This document shows positions 60,501-64,000 of a stretch of 64,000 bases of DNA, one piece after another. A program made the position numbers and the translations under genes. The stretch comes from Protostelium mycophagum (taxonomy: Eukaryota; Evosea; Variosea; Protosteliida; Protosteliaceae). The first letter of the stretch is position 1. Each line of letters begins with the position of its first letter. The notes under the pieces are model-generated. The model had not been told where the DNA came from, did no database searches, and saw nothing but the letters and a program-made list of their open reading frames with translations. Where the stretch lies: NCBI GenBank assembly GCA_002081555.1, contig MZNV01000226.1:16382-80381 (forward strand). Direction: 5' to 3'.

Positions 60501-62959
60501 TGAAGTTCTGTTCTGCACTCGTCAGATTGATGACATCCTGATAGGACCCAATACTCTAAAGATAGATCAGCTGTCACAATTTTGTCAAGAGGTCCCACTT
60601 TTGATGGAGAGAGGTTGCGCATGAAGGGGAGACCGTAACTCATTCCATTCTCTATATTGTACAGAACAGATGATTTTGGCCCCAAATCAAACGTGGGAGG
60701 AACCCCATTTGACGTCATCACTCTGTCACAACCCAGAGTGTTAACACCTCTATCACCAGATATTGTGAATAGGGATCCATTTGTGGAGTATACAGCTGAT
60801 CCGGTCCAATTCGTCCCAGAGTTGGCTTGAACTGGGGTGTATTAGGATATATGAGATGAAAAGAGGACCCACATTCACAGCCGGTTATGTTTAGAAGGCA
60901 TGTGAAGGAGACAGATGCATATAGGACACCACCCTTTGAGGCTTTATTCATTTTGAACGTGCTGTTTTGCAACAGCACTGGATTAGAATCTATAGATATA
61001 GCTGTGAGTGTCATTTTTGGTATAAGATTCCATTCGAAAGAACAAGCGTTGTAATTGCAAAGCATATTTCGAGGTTTTTACGGATATCTCGTGTTTGTGA
61101 CTTTGTCACAAAATCACCCAAATGAATTGTAGCCTCGCAACTGTATATCATTCTAAAATTCAATTCTGTACCCGCTCCTCCTTCTGCATAATTTCCAAGG
61201 AATGTACTATTGGTCACGTTGAGAGGATTTTCAAGTCTACAATTGATTGCGCCTCCGTATGAGCCCACCGCGTTGTTAAACGAGAAGATGGAATCACTGA
61301 CCGACCCCCCGTCCCAGAAAATTGCACCTCCTCCCGACCCCGCGGAGTTATTCGAGAAAGTACAGTTGGAGACGAAACCACCGGATGAGTAGAATGCACC
61401 ACCGCAGTGTAGTGCGCCATTCAAATTGAAAGTCGAATTCACCATCACGACCCCGACATTCTGTGCGGCCAATCCTGACTCTTTCAGTTATACTCTGGCG
61501 TGGAAATCACTTGCCTCCACCATCATTTGCATGGTTTTCTGCAAATACACATGAGATGGATGTCACTTTAACCACGTTAGTTCCATTCTTCGATTTCAAT
61601 GAGCCAGCCGCGCTGACTGCTCCTCCTTTACCCTGTTGTTTGTCTCAATAATGTGGATATGCTGTACCAGACACCAGCATCCTTTTTTGGGACATCGGAC
61701 TTTTATGCTGTTGAGCGGAAAAACTCTCATCTACAACAGTGTGTATTACTTGTTGCACCGATCACATCAACGAACAGAAAAGAACAGTTTTCACTTACAG
61801 AGCAGATGTTTCTGGAAAATTCACAAGCATAGAGAGTGACATTATCACCAACGTAAATAGCACCACCTCCCAAAATAGCGGTATTGCTCTCGAAATGAGA
61901 GTAACTCATATTTGCAAAAGTGGCGCAGACCGCCCCGCCTAAAGTCGTCATCTCAGCCATCAATCATCAATCATCAGAAGATTAAGAATGGAAGAAAAAC
62001 TCACCGTACTTGTACACAATGTTATAATAAAATCGGCTCCCATTGTCCTTATAAAATGTCGCTGAAACCGCTCCTCCATCCGCATTGAGCACGGTATTAT
62101 TGGTGAATCTACAATTGATAGTGTGCAGAGAGCCCTCAGCCCGAATCGGTGAAAGGCCTTCCGTCTGATTTGTAAAGTTAGAAAGACTCACAAATCCAGA
62201 ATCTGCGAAATAGAGAGGGCTTGTGGAAGCGCAATTGTGGTCTGTAAAGGTGGTGTTGTAGACATAGCCGCCTTCCATAATGACACTTCCGCCACAGTTG
62301 TTGGAGAAAAAAGAATTGGTGATGTTGCCAGTAATGGTGGGACCGTAGATGCCCCACCCCTTGTTACTGATGAACGTACAATTCTGGCAAGAAAATGACG
62401 TTACAGCTATATTACTGGCGTTGTAGTTGTCTGTGAAGGAGACGTTTGCAAGAGAGGCAGTGGTGCCAGACGCCTGAGAATGTTCAATTAGGTCTCTCAA
62501 ATTTGAAAGACTAGACGAGATGGAGTACCACTAGAGCTGGTGTTCCTGTGTTCCCGCATTGATTGAATGTCGTTTCTGTGATTGATGAAACATTTGCTTG
62601 AATGATTGTGACTGCTGTTGACTGAAAATTCATGTTTGAGATGGTAATGTTTGTCCATCCTGAAAATAACAAGCTTCCTCCGAGATAAGTACTATTTCCA
62701 ACTCCTATGAGGAAGATGGAAAGATTAACATCAGTCCCGTTTAAGATCGTGCAATTTTGTGGTGCGGAAGTATTCCAATGGACATTGATGGATTCACATC
62801 CCAAAGGATAGATCTGATCTACCCGATTAGATGTGGAAATTGAGAAATCATACTAGAATCCAGCGTGGAATTGATCGTCAGAATACATCCCACGAATTGG
62901 CTGTTTGCAATGGAGATCAGAACGAGGACGAGGTATAAAGCCCCACTGAGAGCCTTCAT
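57568..62959 (-). CDS. Receptor-like protein: beta-helix, TIG, GPS, membrane helix, pseudokinase
   Basis: The start at 62959 gives a signal peptide (MKALSGALYLVLVLISIANS). A long ectodomain follows, full of polymorphic beta-helix-type turns (NCTFSNNSAGSGGGAIFWDG, FSNNCGGSVIMEGGYVYNTT). A TIG/IPT-like domain comes next (SSLNLTGVNFGTEQTTSIHL). A GPS motif follows at about 58880-58990 (WQTDGC ... ITCVCNHLTNFSVG) with cleavage-type HLT, then one helix (YIAVLSAVVLVIVLIVAVVF). The kinase-like domain has YNGTHSTVYRAK, a beta-3 Lys in VAAKVGL, APEVLNE and SDVWSFGMVVW, and GRCWSRKLKRPKF. The catalytic loop reads IHGSLSTSKIL instead of HRD, and the DFG position reads CGF, so it should be catalytically dead. 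TAG at 57568-57570. About 25 short introns. Confidence 0.85.
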
Positions 62960-63390
62960 GTTGTGAAGACCCGAATGCTCTGGAATTGGTGAATTCACCT
63001 TTAACTATTGCAATACCACTTCTCGGTAATAAACACGTTAATTACTGAGATTTTTACCGAACTCTGCACCCGAATGCGCTCTCTTTGTGTGACCTTTCAG
63101 AAATGACATGTCACCATTTTGGTCACCACGTCAAGACTTGTCAGCTCTTCTTCCCGTAAAAAGATAATTCTTCAACCCTATTATTAATTATTATTTCTAG
63201 AGTGCGTGGGATAAAAGCACAAAAGTTGACTTTCAAAGTCTTATGGTCAGCTGAGAAAACTCGTGTGGAATAAAATTAATCTTGTAAAAGAACCAAGAAT
63301 CTTTTTATGCCTACAGAATGATAAGGGAAGTTCGAAGTGGTCCACATTCACTTTTCTCATTGGCCTTGCTGCTCTGAGACAACATACAAC
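62960..63390. other. Intergenic, divergent promoter region
   Basis: 431 bp between the receptor start (minus) and the zinc-ribbon start (plus). It contains a CGGTAATAAACACGTTAATT / TTTTTACCG imperfect dyad at about 63026-63060. No gene is seen. Confidence 0.5.
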
Positions 63391-63797
63391 ATGAGTTACT
63401 GCACTCAGTGTGCTGCAGCTATACTGTCAGTCAGTAAATTCTGTGGTGGTTGTGGTGCACAAGTAGCTTCTAATATGCTTCCACCTGCAAATATGACATC
63501 AGTCCCTGCTTTAGAGAGTGGAACTGGAGTGAAAAGGAAGAGAGGCAGTGCTTCTGGTGAGCCAGTCTCTTGTGGGATCTGCCATTATCCAAAGAAGGGC
63601 CATAAGCCAGTGCTCAGGAATACCTTGCATTGCAACCTGTAAGTTGATAGATTGGAGGATTTGAACTTACATATATCAGGTTAATGTGCAAACAATATGC
63701 AACAGAGGACTGGCCATCTGTTTTCCATGAGACTTTTGATAGATACAATCCAAAAATTCCAAAAAAGGGTCTTTTCTGGAAAAGCCAATCTGAGTGA
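63391..63797 (+). CDS. Small double-ranged zinc-ribbon-type protein
   Basis: ATG 63391 gives MSYCTQCAAAILSVSKFCGG with CxxC...CxxC spacing typical of a zinc ribbon (CTQC ... CGGCG). A Pro/Met-rich linker and a basic patch (GVKRKRGSASGEP) follow, then a second Cys/His group (VSCGICHYPKKGHKP ... LHCNLLMC). A short intron from 63642 splits CNL and LMC and keeps phase. The protein ends KIPKKGLFWKSQSE, TGA at 63795-63797. About 120 residues. Likely a zinc-binding nuclear or regulatory protein; the second group resembles transposase-derived or SWIM-like fingers. No specific family is named. Confidence 0.72.
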
Positions 63798-63846
63798 CTA
63801 ATTATTTTCGGAGCAAAAATAATAATAATAAATTCCCAAAAAAAGA

Positions 63847-64000
63847 TTATTTTTTTAGCAACTTTTGAAGCATGATTTGATTCATGTGAGAGTTGAGGAT
63901 TGTTGAGTTGTTGTTGAGTTGAACAGAAGTGAGAAGAATATCTCTAGTCATGACCAATTCATCAACAGGCGGTACAGATTGATGCCATTTCTTTGCATAG
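63847..64000 (-). CDS. Partial gene at right edge (C-terminal exon)
   Basis: A minus-strand frame is open from the window edge to TAA 63847-63849, reading KKWHQSVPPVDELVMTRDIL, then LTSVQLNNNSTILNSHMNQI and LQKLLKK. About 50 residues of a C-terminus, Asn/Leu-rich. Too little to name. It converges on the zinc-ribbon gene with 49 bp between stops. Confidence 0.5.
   Translation of the reverse strand, partial: YAKKWHQSVPPVDELVMTRDILLTSVQLNNNSTILNSHMNQIMLQKLLKK

Overview
Eukaryotic nuclear DNA from an intron-rich, gene-dense protist. About 30 genes lie on both strands. Introns are GT-AG and mostly very short, about 32 to 130 nt. TAA, TAG and TGA all end genes, so the standard code fits. A radial-spoke protein (RSPH10B-like) implies a flagellated stage in the organism or its lineage. 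The mix of animal-like genes (INTS6, MAD1, NCAPH2, SART3, ZRSR2, WDR4), a plant-type NPSN SNARE and large adhesive surface proteins would suit a free-living amoebozoan or related protist. A named species would be a guess. Exon structures were spliced by eye from reading-frame phase and recalled family conservation; no database was searched.

Layout. 1-3.1 kb: the 3' part of a coiled-coil gene, a secreted Ser/Thr-rich protein and one doubtful gene. 3.4-14.2 kb, minus strand: MAD1, two small uncertain genes and a very long coiled-coil protein. 14.4-20.5 kb: a small gene, ZRSR2 with a 5S rRNA gene inside an intron, WDR4 (divergent from ZRSR2) and a conserved protein of unknown function. 21-24.7 kb: an NPSN-type Qb-SNARE, an EGF-like seven-helix membrane protein and a small gene. 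25-28 kb: three unrecognised proteins and RBX1. 28.1-32.9 kb: INTS6. 33-40.5 kb: a large dynamin-like GTPase and a secreted GH13 glucosidase of bacterial type. 41.1-44.9 kb: SART3. 45-51 kb: RSPH10B-like, NCAPH2 and mitoribosomal mS38. 51.2-54.1 kb: a Caprin-like RGG protein, a Lys-rich protein and a TMEM97-like EXPERA protein. 54.2-63 kb: two large surface proteins on the minus strand. The first has FN3-like sequence, a membrane helix and a second intronic 5S rRNA gene. The second has a beta-helix region, TIG and GPS domains, a membrane helix and a pseudokinase. Right edge: a small zinc-ribbon protein and a partial gene.

Most neighbours are housekeeping genes with no shared pathway. Many are packed head to head with 80-165 bp between start codons (ZRSR2/WDR4, RBX1/INTS6, RSPH10B/NCAPH2, mS38/Caprin-like), or tail to tail with as little as 10 bp between stop codons.

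The most striking feature is not a gene. Short palindromic words recur throughout introns and intergenic gaps. The chief one is TCTACAACG / CGTTGTAGA, of which I listed about 80 copies by eye. TGACGTCA, TGTCAATTTGACA, GAAATTTC and TTTGGCGGGAAA recur as well. Several introns are little more than splice sites plus one word.
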